Below, piece by piece: positions 9,836 through 17,082 of a DNA stretch of 64,000 nt. Each line of letters begins with the position of its first letter. Position 1 is the first letter of the stretch. Below the pieces are notes generated by a model. The model was not told where the DNA came from, did not search any database, and saw only the letters and a list, made by a program, of their open reading frames with translations. Location: positions 310,001 to 374,000 of the forward strand of contig NZ_BMDR01000005.1 of the NCBI RefSeq assembly GCF_014635885.1, read 5' to 3'. The translations under genes were made by a program, and so were the position numbers. The stretch is from Acinetobacter vivianii (GTDB lineage: Bacteria; Pseudomonadota; Gammaproteobacteria; Pseudomonadales; Moraxellaceae).

Positions 9836-10824
9836 ATGATTGATCAGCAAAAATTAGAGTTATTTCCGCAAGAGATCTATGCAATTGAACAATTTATTTC
9901 ATATAACTATTACTATGAAACGGTAAAGTTATGGGAGGAATTGATTCAATATGTTGAAGAACTATTAGATAAATATTGTGCTCATTTAGCACCAGACCAT
10001 CGTGCCCAACATCCATCTCATCAAGCCGACTATGTGTGGGGAACCATCGTACTACCAAATTTTAAAGGCATCCTCCATCATTTAGTTGATGGCTTGGATG
10101 ACTTAAAAGAGGGCTTTTTGCCTATATTAAGAAGAATGAGTAGTATTAATAATGCGGCAATTGCACAGGGTAGAGATTATCCCTATGACTGGATGGAAAA
10201 AGTAGAAAAAGGAGCTGTCGAGAAATATGAAGCCAGAGAGAAGATAGTTCTAATGCGAGCAACAAATATTTATATTGCTAGTGATTATTATACAGCTCAA
10301 TGGGATTATAAAGATTTATTAGAAGATGAGTATGTTGTAGGTATAGATTTTCCAGAGCATTTGCCTAAATATCAGTTCAATACGAATATTATGGTTAAAA
10401 CTGGCGAGCCGATCATGGTGACAGGGATTTATCGTTCAATTGAGCCATACTCTGCTTGTAATTTGATGATAAAAGAAGAAAAAATGTCTGCCAAGCATAC
10501 TGAAGACTGGAAATTAGCTCCTAAGGTTTTAAGCTTTGAAACTAATCCAGATCTTTTTACGACACCAGATACAATTGAGAATCCAATAAGAGTTGAAACT
10601 ACATGGATACTGGTGGAAAAAGTAGTTGAGGATGGTGGCAGTAGTTCGGTATTTAATGAAGAAAGAATATCTCAAAAAGGTGGGGAAAAGTAACGAAAGC
10701 AGGTTAGTGGTTTACTCCTGCACAACCTGATACAAGACGTTATTTTACCCAAGGTGAAATATCGCCAGTGCTTCCTGAAGCAGATTGGGGTGAAGTCTAT
10801 TGGCAGTTTGATATTAAGGAATAA
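9836..10824 (+). pseudogene. second copy of the Imm71/72-like immunity gene, 3' end broken
   Basis: A tandem paralog of the previous gene. The open part ends at 10693 (285 residues). Alignment with copy 1 shows that the homologous sequence continues to a TAA at 10824. Near 10685 the copy lacks one base relative to copy 1 (GGTGGGGAAAAG against GGTGGAGACGAAG), which brings in an early stop. In the restored frame a TAT codon has also become TAG near 10705. The last 43 or so codons, which carry the Trp/Tyr-rich end, are therefore lost. The truncated product may be nonfunctional or may retain partial binding. A 144-base block is identical between the copies. Confidence 0.75.
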
Positions 10825-10966
10825 AACTAACGAAGGTTTTTGCATGATCAAATGCTAGTTTTCCAATTATTTATAATTAATAATATATATCAAATACTTA
10901 AATAATATTTTAGTCCGCGAAATTCGAACTTAACTACATAAATTTATTGTTAATAAAGATACATGT

Positions 10967-11089
10967 ATGGCTGTAGGGCAAGCAAAAGCAAATCTTGATT
11001 TAGGAGATGGTAGGGGCACGCAATATTATGTTATGCCCCAAGACCGAAAGAATTTGACTCCTACAAGTATGGTTACTGATATTAAATAA
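10967..11089 (+). pseudogene. stranded C-terminal fragment of a polymorphic toxin
   Basis: A 40-codon ATG-to-TAA frame reads NLDLGDGRGTQYYVMPQ and ends with NLTPTSMVTDIK. A GxGTQYY stretch followed by a short tail looks like the last residues of a secreted polymorphic toxin, and a small gene starts 9 bases later as an immunity gene would. Upstream in this frame there is only a short open stretch back to a TAA at 10931, so the rest of the toxin is gone. It may be a displaced toxin cassette. The toxin family is not identified. Confidence 0.4.
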
Positions 11090-11098
11090 GGAATACAT

Positions 11099-11557
11099 AT
11101 GATAAAACTAACAATAGATTTGAAAAGTGGTCATTTATTTGTTAATGGTTCTTTATTCAATTTCTTTACTGAAGATGATTACTTGGAAAGTGTTAGGAAT
11201 ATACCTGCAATTCAAAAAAAACCGCTAATTATAAATGGGTTTCATAAGTATGGAGGGTTTGAATTAGTTTTTTTGGGTAGAGTTTTTGCTCCTGAATTTG
11301 TATATAAAAATAATAAGTTATATAAAAAATACTTTATTTGGGGGGAGGGTGAGTGTAATGAGCTAGAATGGGAGTCCTCGGAAGATAATTTGAAAAATGA
11401 TAGAAGAAAATTAATAAGTGAATTGACACTTGCTTTGAATAAAAAACCTGATAAAAAAATGAAGTATAGCGATTATTTTGTCTTTGATTGGGGGGAGATT
11501 AGGGTTTCGATAAATAATCGAGATTTTTATGTTTTATTGAATTTTGATTACTATTGA
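11099..11557 (+). CDS. unknown small AT-rich protein, candidate orphan immunity protein
   Basis: 152 residues with an AAGGA ribosome site before the ATG. No recognised domain. It is rich in Phe, Tyr, Trp, Asp and Glu, cytosolic in character, and much more AT-rich than the flanking core genes. It shares the motif (E/K)WESS near residue 90 and general size with the next gene, so the two look like diverged paralogs. Position behind a toxin fragment in a VgrG island suggests an immunity role, by inference only. Confidence 0.5.
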   Translation: MIKLTIDLKSGHLFVNGSLFNFFTEDDYLESVRNIPAIQKKPLIINGFHKYGGFELVFLGRVFAPEFVYKNNKLYKKYFIWGEGECNELEWESSEDNLKNDRRKLISELTLALNKKPDKKMKYSDYFVFDWGEIRVSINNRDFYVLLNFDYY

Positions 11558-11574
11558 GTCATAAGGGAGAGTAG

Positions 11575-12018
11575 ATGCTTTTTATAGGTTTTTGTGGTGG
11601 AATGCTATTGGAGAATGATATTCTTGAAATAAATAATGAGAAGAAGTTTGCTTGTCAAGTATTGGGGGTGGATGGTGATCTATTTATCAATGCATATAAT
11701 GATTATATAACTTATAGCTTTTTATGCAAATATCTTGAATCTAATTTTAGGTTTCATATAACTTTTTTAAATGGAAAAAGAGATGGCGTACCTTATTTAG
11801 TTTGGTTGGATGGAGTTTGCGAAAAAAAGAAATGGGAGTCAAGTAAAAGAGATTTATATAGCGATGTGAATAATCTTAAAAATATATTTGATTTAAATGG
11901 AATATATCCATATAAAGAATATGAGGATTTGAATTTTTACTATAAAATAAATGGCGTTTTAATCCGTTTAATAGCCTTATTAAAGTCGATGAGTGTAGTA
12001 ATTTATGTTGAATGTTGA
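11575..12018 (+). CDS. unknown small AT-rich protein, paralog of the previous gene
   Basis: 147 residues. Shares KWESSKRDL-type sequence with the WESSEDNL of the gene before it and a similar layout (F/Y-rich N-terminal half, WESS, then Lys-rich helix). The ribosome site GGGAGAG lies just upstream of the ATG. The stop overlaps the start of the next gene by 14 bases, so the two are probably translationally coupled. Function not recognised; immunity-like by context. Confidence 0.5.
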   Translation: MLFIGFCGGMLLENDILEINNEKKFACQVLGVDGDLFINAYNDYITYSFLCKYLESNFRFHITFLNGKRDGVPYLVWLDGVCEKKKWESSKRDLYSDVNNLKNIFDLNGIYPYKEYEDLNFYYKINGVLIRLIALLKSMSVVIYVEC

Positions 12019-12430
12019 TGAATGCTATGTAAGATTTTTCTTAGATGAAAAAATTATCACTATTGGGGAGTCATATTTTGATTTTAGTAATTTTAATTTT
12101 TTAAAGGAGAAAGTTTTAAATCCTAAAGAGGGGGAGTGTTATCAATTTAAAGGTGTTATTTATTTAAGTGATAAAGTATGTGTGAAAATACTTTATGAAC
12201 AAGAAAGAGCTATTTATATTTTGTTCAATACACCTGAATTTTTTGACGCTAATTTACTTCACTCAAAAATTTTAAAAAGATTTAAGAAGAAGTATAAATT
12301 TAATGATGAAGATTTTATTGTTATTCATCCTGCGCGAGTTGTTTTGAAGCAAGATAAAACGAAATGGAATAAAGTTGAATTTACTTATGATCCCAAGCAA
12401 GGAGATATATCTTTAATACTTGAGTATTGA
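12005..12430 (+). CDS. unknown small AT-rich protein overlapping the preceding gene
   Basis: 141 residues, Lys- and Phe-rich, with no recognised domain, signal peptide or membrane segment. It starts inside the end of the previous gene (overlap 12005-12018), which argues that both are real and coupled. Low GC, as for its neighbours, suggests horizontal origin. A candidate third immunity gene of the array, by position only. Confidence 0.45.
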   Translation: MLNVDECYVRFFLDEKIITIGESYFDFSNFNFLKEKVLNPKEGECYQFKGVIYLSDKVCVKILYEQERAIYILFNTPEFFDANLLHSKILKRFKKKYKFNDEDFIVIHPARVVLKQDKTKWNKVEFTYDPKQGDISLILEY

Positions 12431-12568
12431 ATTTTTATATGTAGTTTAAATTAATTTTGGGTTGTGATTTTTAATAGTAGTCAGTTATATGGTTTTTAAT
12501 TAGAGTCGAAAGAGAAACGTATAAATTAATAGGATTGATTTAAATAAAGAGTATGTTGGCATGTTTGA

Positions 12569-12634
12569 GCTTTGATATTAAATGCTGAGGAACGTAAATT
12601 AAGAAATGGAAAATACAGAAATACCTGTTTGTGA
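12569..12634 (+). other. possible remnant of a polymorphic-toxin linker
   Basis: A short open stretch reads ALILNAEERKLRNGKY. The NAEERK pattern resembles the (Y)LNAEERxxYxxxxKDGK linker found in some polymorphic toxins, as if a longer gene had lost its middle. It overlaps the start of the next broken gene in another frame. The fragment is short and this is weak evidence. Confidence 0.2.
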
Positions 12635-12881
12635 ATGTTTAGTGATTATTATTCTAAAGGAAATAAAGTTAGGAAACTCTATCAGATCTTATAATTCAGA
12701 TCCTGAATGGCCTGAAAAAGATAGTAAATTTGTTTTTCTAGAAAACAGAATAAATTTAACATCTTTAAGTGAATTTCCTGACTGGGTTTCAGTGAGAGTT
12801 AATAATGATATGCATTATACTTGATACAATGAGATTTATTGCAAAGAGCATCATGATTTGTTAGTAGCAGGTGAAATTTAA
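12606..12881 (+). pseudogene. small unknown gene interrupted by an in-frame TGA
   Basis: An ATG at 12606 opens 72 codons (ending VSVRVNNDMHYT). After the TGA at 12822-12824 the same frame continues for 18 more codons (YNEIYCKEHHDLLVAGEI) to a TAA at 12881. The in-frame continuation looks like protein, so this is probably a 91-residue gene broken by a nonsense mutation. Family not recognised. It is the last element of the VgrG island before the core gene thiM. Confidence 0.4.
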
Positions 12882-12894
12882 GTCTTAAATCTCT

Positions 12895-13722
12895 TTAAGA
12901 CTCCATATCAACAACCTCAATATCAACATATTGCTGGATTAAATTATCATCAAGCATATGCACATAATCCAAAAATGCGATATTAAAACTACCGACAGTT
13001 TGTGCATGCTCAAATGCTAGTTTACCCGCTATTGCAAAATGAATATGGGCAGCCAGCGCTGCAATCGTAGCTGGAGCAACTGCATGATAGGCCGCGGTTA
13101 AAGCGCCTAAGGCACATCCCGTTGCGGTAATTTTAGGCTGTAAATAACAACCCCCATTGACCTGAATCACGGCATTTAACGGCTTGGAAATGATGAAGTC
13201 AGATTCACCAGAAATCGCCACACACTCAGTATATTGCAATAAACTTTTAGCTTGCGCATAAACATCCTGACTATTCAAGGTGCTGTCTACACCTTTAGAC
13301 TGAATGTTATTACCTGCCAGTGTACTGATTTCTGAAGCATTGCCACGAATAATGCTTGGATGAAACTGTAGAAGTTGGTCGACGGTTTCACTACGCCATT
13401 TTAAAACGGCGCCATAACCTACCGGATCAAGCACCCAAGGTACCTGATGCTGCTGTGCCGTTTTCGCTGAAATTAACATGGCTTGGGTTTGTTCAGTGGT
13501 TGGTGTACCGATATTCAGACTGAGTGCCGCACTAATTTTTGTGAAATCTTCTGCTTCAAAAGGGTTATCAATCATAGCAGGTGAAGCACCCGCCGCCAGT
13601 AAAATGTTGGCAACATAATTATTGGCAACGCTGTTGGTCATGCATTGCACTAAAGGGGCTTGTTGTTGTAAAGCACGCCAAGCTTCAATGACTTGATTAA
13701 TCAATTGTTGTTTTTGTGACAT
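12895..13722 (-). CDS. thiM: hydroxyethylthiazole kinase
   Basis: 275 residues. ThiM phosphorylates 4-methyl-5-(2-hydroxyethyl)thiazole for thiamine salvage. Signatures: LVQCMTNSVANNYVANILLAAG near residue 24 (substrate and trimer interface), WVLDPVGYGA near 95, and the phosphate-binding, catalytic-Cys loop ATGCALGAL near 200. The upstream AAAGGATG is a good ribosome site. Neither thiE nor thiD lies next to it, and the 33-base gap to the upstream gene has no room for a TPP riboswitch. It may be cotranscribed with the zinc-ribbon gene upstream. Confidence 0.93.
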   Translation of the reverse strand: MSQKQQLINQVIEAWRALQQQAPLVQCMTNSVANNYVANILLAAGASPAMIDNPFEAEDFTKISAALSLNIGTPTTEQTQAMLISAKTAQQHQVPWVLDPVGYGAVLKWRSETVDQLLQFHPSIIRGNASEISTLAGNNIQSKGVDSTLNSQDVYAQAKSLLQYTECVAISGESDFIISKPLNAVIQVNGGCYLQPKITATGCALGALTAAYHAVAPATIAALAAHIHFAIAGKLAFEHAQTVGSFNIAFLDYVHMLDDNLIQQYVDIEVVDMES

Positions 13723-13755
13723 AACACATCCTTTATACAGGCTTGAATCTGGGAG

Positions 13756-14916
13756 TTAATGTGTGAAATAGTGATCTTGATGCTTACATTTACGACAGAT
13801 TAATGAGACATAATCTTGAGCATCATAATCTACGATCAGGTCATTTGAACCACAATACATACAACGTTTCACTGAATAAAAATTTAAACGTGGCTCGATT
13901 TTTCGCCATGATTTCCAGACGGGCTGGATAAAAATACTTTCGTCATAACCCAAAAATTTAAATAATAATACTTCACTCATTTTACTGAATGGAATGGTGT
14001 AGGGGCGTGGCAAGGTTGTGGTTTCCCAACGTTCATTCAATGCCCGTTCACGATATTGTTCCAATGTCTTTTTCAGCAAATTGGTATTGATAAATTTATC
14101 ATTTCTTGGCTGCAAGGCTTTTTGTTTATGCAGGTATTCCAAAGCAGTTTGAATTAAATAGAAAATTTGTCCGACCGCAAGTCCTTCCATGAGGCGATAA
14201 CAGAATGCCTGAAAAGGACGATTCCCCGCAATCTGAATACCCCAGGTGCGGCAATAGAACTGCATAAACTGTACGATTTCTTGGTACAGCACCAGATACA
14301 GCACATCTTTTACTTCATCTGTGCTTTTAAAGGGAATCCCTAAGCTTAGATTTTCATAAAACCATTGGCGTAATTGTTGAGTGATGCTGAATAGGCTTGG
14401 ATCTGCGTATCCATCGAGTCGAATATTCAGATAAAAATGTTCGGTTTCGATATTGCTGTCTTGCGACTTTAATACCCCAAGTCTCAACAGCTCTTGGACG
14501 AGCTGATGTTGAAATAAGTAGTTAGGGGTAAAGTCGTGATATTTAATATTTTGCCAATGAATCAGCTCATCGTGTTGTACATCCTCACGAGCATATCGAT
14601 CTAACAAGCTCAGCAAAAATAGCTTATGCAAGAAGCTCAGTTGATTGAGGCTATACACCACTTCGTCTTTGACTTTATTTTTACGTTGTTCTTGCAAAAT
14701 GGTTTGTTGGGTCTGTTTTTTACGACTAGCGGTACATTGCGCACAATGACAATTCAGTTTGCTATCGCTTTTAAATACCCGATGCTGGCAATGACTACAT
14801 TCATGGAACTGGAATTCTTGTGAGTATTGTTCAGCTTCTATCCAGTTCATTGACGCTTGGCATAGAGGGCAATGGCTACTTTCATCTAACTGTTTTTGTA
14901 GAATCTGTAAATCCAT
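13756..14916 (-). CDS. unknown protein with N- and C-terminal zinc ribbons
   Basis: 386 residues from the ATG at 14916 (MDLQILQKQLDES). The frame extends to 14979 but the extra residues look non-native. The N-terminus has CPLC and CSHC pairs followed by a CHCAQC cluster. The C-terminus has CMYCGSND and CRKCKHQD. These make two probable zinc ribbons around a helical middle of about 280 residues. Soluble. Zinc ribbons suggest nucleic acid or protein binding, but no enzymatic motif is visible and I do not recognise the family. Lies just upstream of thiM on the same strand. Confidence 0.6.
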   Translation of the reverse strand: MDLQILQKQLDESSHCPLCQASMNWIEAEQYSQEFQFHECSHCQHRVFKSDSKLNCHCAQCTASRKKQTQQTILQEQRKNKVKDEVVYSLNQLSFLHKLFLLSLLDRYAREDVQHDELIHWQNIKYHDFTPNYLFQHQLVQELLRLGVLKSQDSNIETEHFYLNIRLDGYADPSLFSITQQLRQWFYENLSLGIPFKSTDEVKDVLYLVLYQEIVQFMQFYCRTWGIQIAGNRPFQAFCYRLMEGLAVGQIFYLIQTALEYLHKQKALQPRNDKFINTNLLKKTLEQYRERALNERWETTTLPRPYTIPFSKMSEVLLFKFLGYDESIFIQPVWKSWRKIEPRLNFYSVKRCMYCGSNDLIVDYDAQDYVSLICRKCKHQDHYFTH

Positions 14917-15194
14917 TGATGTTAAACCTATGACCATTAAAAAGGGAATTATACATGCTCCATTGCTAGAGTGATGCAAAGTTTATAAACAGTTAAAATG
15001 TCGTATTCAAATCAGGGCGAAAAATCTGAGTTTTTTATTCTCAAGCTAAAGTAGACGGATGTTAAGCGTCACTCATCACGATTGCGTGAATAGGAACCCA
15101 ATAGACTGTGCCAAGCCATAATCACTAATTATGAAATATGTGAATTGCTTAAAATTTTCTTTTATTTTAATGAATTAAATAATGCTGAGTTGTG

Positions 15195-15223
15195 TTGACT
15201 GTTTGTAAACGATCGCATAAAAA
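15195..15223 (+). promoter_or_regulatory. sigma70-like promoter of the first DUF2147 gene
   Basis: TTGACT at 15195-15200, a 17-base spacer, and TAAAAA at 15218-15223, lying 42 bases before the ATG at 15265. Good -35 and spacing, weaker -10. The rest of the gap from 14980 shows nothing else I can name. Confidence 0.5.
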
Positions 15224-15264
15224 TGAAGTTATAGATGGATCTATTTTGCATTACGGAGATTATT

Positions 15265-15738
15265 ATGCAAAAAAATGCACTCATGAAAGGACTCATGGGA
15301 AGTTGCTTGGCTGTATTCGCCACTATGAGCTTTGCCACAACACCAGAAGGCTTTTGGAAAAGTATTGATGACCGTACTGGGGAGCAACTTTCAATCGTTG
15401 AAATCAAGAAAAAAGCAGACAATACTTATACGGGAACGATTGTATATCGTTATCCAGTGCCCGGTGGTACGGTATTAACCCATTGTGTGAAATGTCCTGA
15501 ACCGTTTAAGAATAAACCTATTCTGGGGCTGCAAATTGCATGGGGATTGAAGGAAGATCCAAAAAATCCGAATCAATTTATAGATGGTCGGGTACTAGAG
15601 CCAAAAAGCGGCAATATTTATAAAGGAAAAGCACAACTTAGTGCGGATGGTAAGCGTCTGCGTATGCGTGGATATATGGGTGTTTCTGCGTTAGGGCGCA
15701 CACAAGTCTGGCTTCGTACCGATAGTGCAAATCCATAA
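15265..15738 (+). CDS. DUF2147 secreted protein, copy 1
   Basis: 157 residues from the ATG at 15265, chosen because ACGGAGA lies just upstream and the product then begins with a clean signal peptide (MQKNALMKGLMGSCLAVFA, cleavage after SFA). The mature part carries the DUF2147 hallmarks: EGFWKSIDDRTGE, YRYP, DGRVLEPKSGNIYKGK, and the C-terminal RMRGYMGVSALGRTQVW. Two Cys (HCVKCPEP) may form a disulphide or bind metal. Exported to the periplasm; function unknown, probably lipocalin-like. A close paralog follows. Confidence 0.85.
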   Translation: MQKNALMKGLMGSCLAVFATMSFATTPEGFWKSIDDRTGEQLSIVEIKKKADNTYTGTIVYRYPVPGGTVLTHCVKCPEPFKNKPILGLQIAWGLKEDPKNPNQFIDGRVLEPKSGNIYKGKAQLSADGKRLRMRGYMGVSALGRTQVWLRTDSANP

Positions 15739-15758
15739 CTGTGTTTGATTTTTAAGAA

Positions 15759-15786
15759 AGCCTAAACGACTGCTTTGGGCTTTTTT
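15759..15786 (+). terminator. intrinsic terminator of DUF2147 copy 1
   Basis: AGCCTAAA (15759-15766) pairs with TTTGGGCT (15774-15781), with one G-U pair, followed by five more T residues. Confidence 0.8.
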
Positions 15787-15907
15787 ATTTGTCTAAAGAA
15801 TACTCATTATCCTATGAAATTAATGCATAAAATCCGTTATTTCTTATACAAATGAACTCTGGCGTACAGTGTAACTTTATGAAAATTGTGATAATTTTCG
15901 TGCTTTA

Positions 15908-15937
15908 AACCTATCTCTTTGAATAGGTTGTTTTTTT
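15908..15937 (+). promoter_or_regulatory. terminator-like hairpin immediately upstream of the second DUF2147 gene
   Basis: AACCTAT (15908-15914) pairs with ATAGGTT (15923-15929), followed by G and seven T residues (15931-15937). The T tract ends a few bases before the ribosome site (GGGGTGA) of the next gene. With no gene ending here, this looks like a transcription attenuator in the 5' leader. Alternatively it is a second terminator for copy 1. Confidence 0.55.
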
Positions 15938-15950
15938 AGACGGGGTGAAT

Positions 15951-16424
15951 ATGCTAAATCGTATGCTCATGAAAGGAATCATGGGACTCACATTTGCTTG
16001 CGCGAGCGCAGCATCATTTTCAGCTTCAATTGAAGGTTACTGGAAAAGTATCGAAGAACGTACGGGAGAACAACTCTCTATTGTCGAAATCCGTAAAGGA
16101 AATGACGGACGTTATCATGGAAAAATTATTTATCGTTATCCAAATTCGCATGGAATTGCGCTAACAAACTGTACCAAATGTCCGGCACCGAATACCAATA
16201 AACCGATTTTGGGATTGGAAATTCTCTCTGGTTTTAGAGAAGATCCAAATAAACCCGATTCTTATATAGATGGGCGTGTATTAGAGCCAACATCTGGTCG
16301 TGTCTATAAAGGCAAAGGTGTTGTCACTGGCGAAGGCAAACGTTTACGTATGCGTGGTTATATGGGCGTTTCCGCACTGGGACGTACTGTGGTCTGGCTT
16401 CGTACAGATAGTGCTACGCCTTAA
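15951..16424 (+). CDS. DUF2147 secreted protein, copy 2
   Basis: 157 residues from the ATG at 15951; a GTG at 15945 is in frame but overlaps the ribosome site. Signal peptide MLNRMLMKGIMGLTFACAS with cleavage near FSA. The mature part matches copy 1 closely (EGYWKSIEERTGEQLSIVEI, DGRVLEPTSGRVYKGKG, RMRGYMGVSALGRTVVW, Cys pair TNCTKCPAP). Tandem duplication with separate leaders and terminators suggests different expression. Function unknown. Confidence 0.85.
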   Translation: MLNRMLMKGIMGLTFACASAASFSASIEGYWKSIEERTGEQLSIVEIRKGNDGRYHGKIIYRYPNSHGIALTNCTKCPAPNTNKPILGLEILSGFREDPNKPDSYIDGRVLEPTSGRVYKGKGVVTGEGKRLRMRGYMGVSALGRTVVWLRTDSATP

Positions 16425-16436
16425 ATGTGATAAAAA

Positions 16437-16465
16437 AACCTCGAATCGATTTTCGAGGTTTTTTT
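16437..16465 (+). terminator. bidirectional intrinsic terminator between DUF2147 copy 2 and the convergent small gene
   Basis: AACCTCGAA (16437-16445) and TTCGAGGTT (16452-16460), flanked by A and T runs on the two sides, so it can serve both strands. Confidence 0.85.
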
Positions 16466-16482
16466 ATGGTTAAAGTGAATGG

Positions 16483-16746
16483 CTAAACAGGGCATGGTAA
16501 GTTCTCGTCCTCCTGTCCAATTTTTTTAGCGGCAATCAATGCCTGTACTTTTTTACTTGGCAGCTTTTCTTTGCCGAGCGCATCATAAGTATTCACAATA
16601 TTGGTGACTTCTAGTGTGGTCAGCTCGATTCCTTCTGCTGTTAAAAAAACGGAAATGACATGATGATCCACACCTGCTTTTGCGAGATCATGGATCGCCT
16701 TGATATTTTCTAAACGATAAAGATGTGCTTTTAATTCCATCGTCAT
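16483..16746 (-). CDS. unknown 87-residue protein
   Basis: A short cytosolic protein, mostly helical, with MELKAHLYRLENIKAIHDLA at the start (true start may be the second Met, at 16740) and a Lys-rich C-terminal half ending ENLPCPV. It has no recognised family and is a single gene between the terminator and the long gap before pepN. Its composition is like its core neighbours, so it is probably a genuine conserved hypothetical. Confidence 0.6.
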   Translation of the reverse strand: MTMELKAHLYRLENIKAIHDLAKAGVDHHVISVFLTAEGIELTTLEVTNIVNTYDALGKEKLPSKKVQALIAAKKIGQEDENLPCPV

Positions 16747-17082
16747 AGCCCTCTCTTATTTTATTTACCTACATTGGCATAATTGGTTAAGCAATAACCG
16801 TGCACAAAATGTAAAACTCAGCCAAAAAATGTAAGTTAGGCGATATAAGGCAATGGGTTCTGTAGTTTTTATTTAAGAATAGAAAACTGTGTTGTAATTC
16901 TGTCTAAACGTCCATGTTCTGTACGCGTTCAATTTGAAAAGCAGAAGATTAAGCCCAATAAAACTGTTAAAACCCATGTATGCGTCTAAAGACAGGTTGC
17001 TTAAGTTGGCGTATGATCGATTGATCAAGAAGTCTTGCCAACAAGACCATCTAAACGACATGATGAAAGATAAGGAATACTG
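16747..17082. other. 336-base gap before pepN
   Basis: Divergent intergenic region between the 87-residue gene and pepN. It holds a GGTTA-AGCAA-TAACC inverted repeat and the pepN ribosome site AAGGA. No convincing gene or RNA is seen. A minus-strand frame at 16873-17121 overlaps the pepN start and looks spurious. Confidence 0.5.

Noticed and set aside
10825..12894. Insertion sequence or transposase accounting for the AT-rich island
   Set aside because: No transposase frame, terminal inverted repeats or target duplication could be found by eye.
13723..13755. TPP riboswitch before thiM
   Set aside because: Only 33 bases lie upstream before the next gene and no THI-box-like sequence is present.
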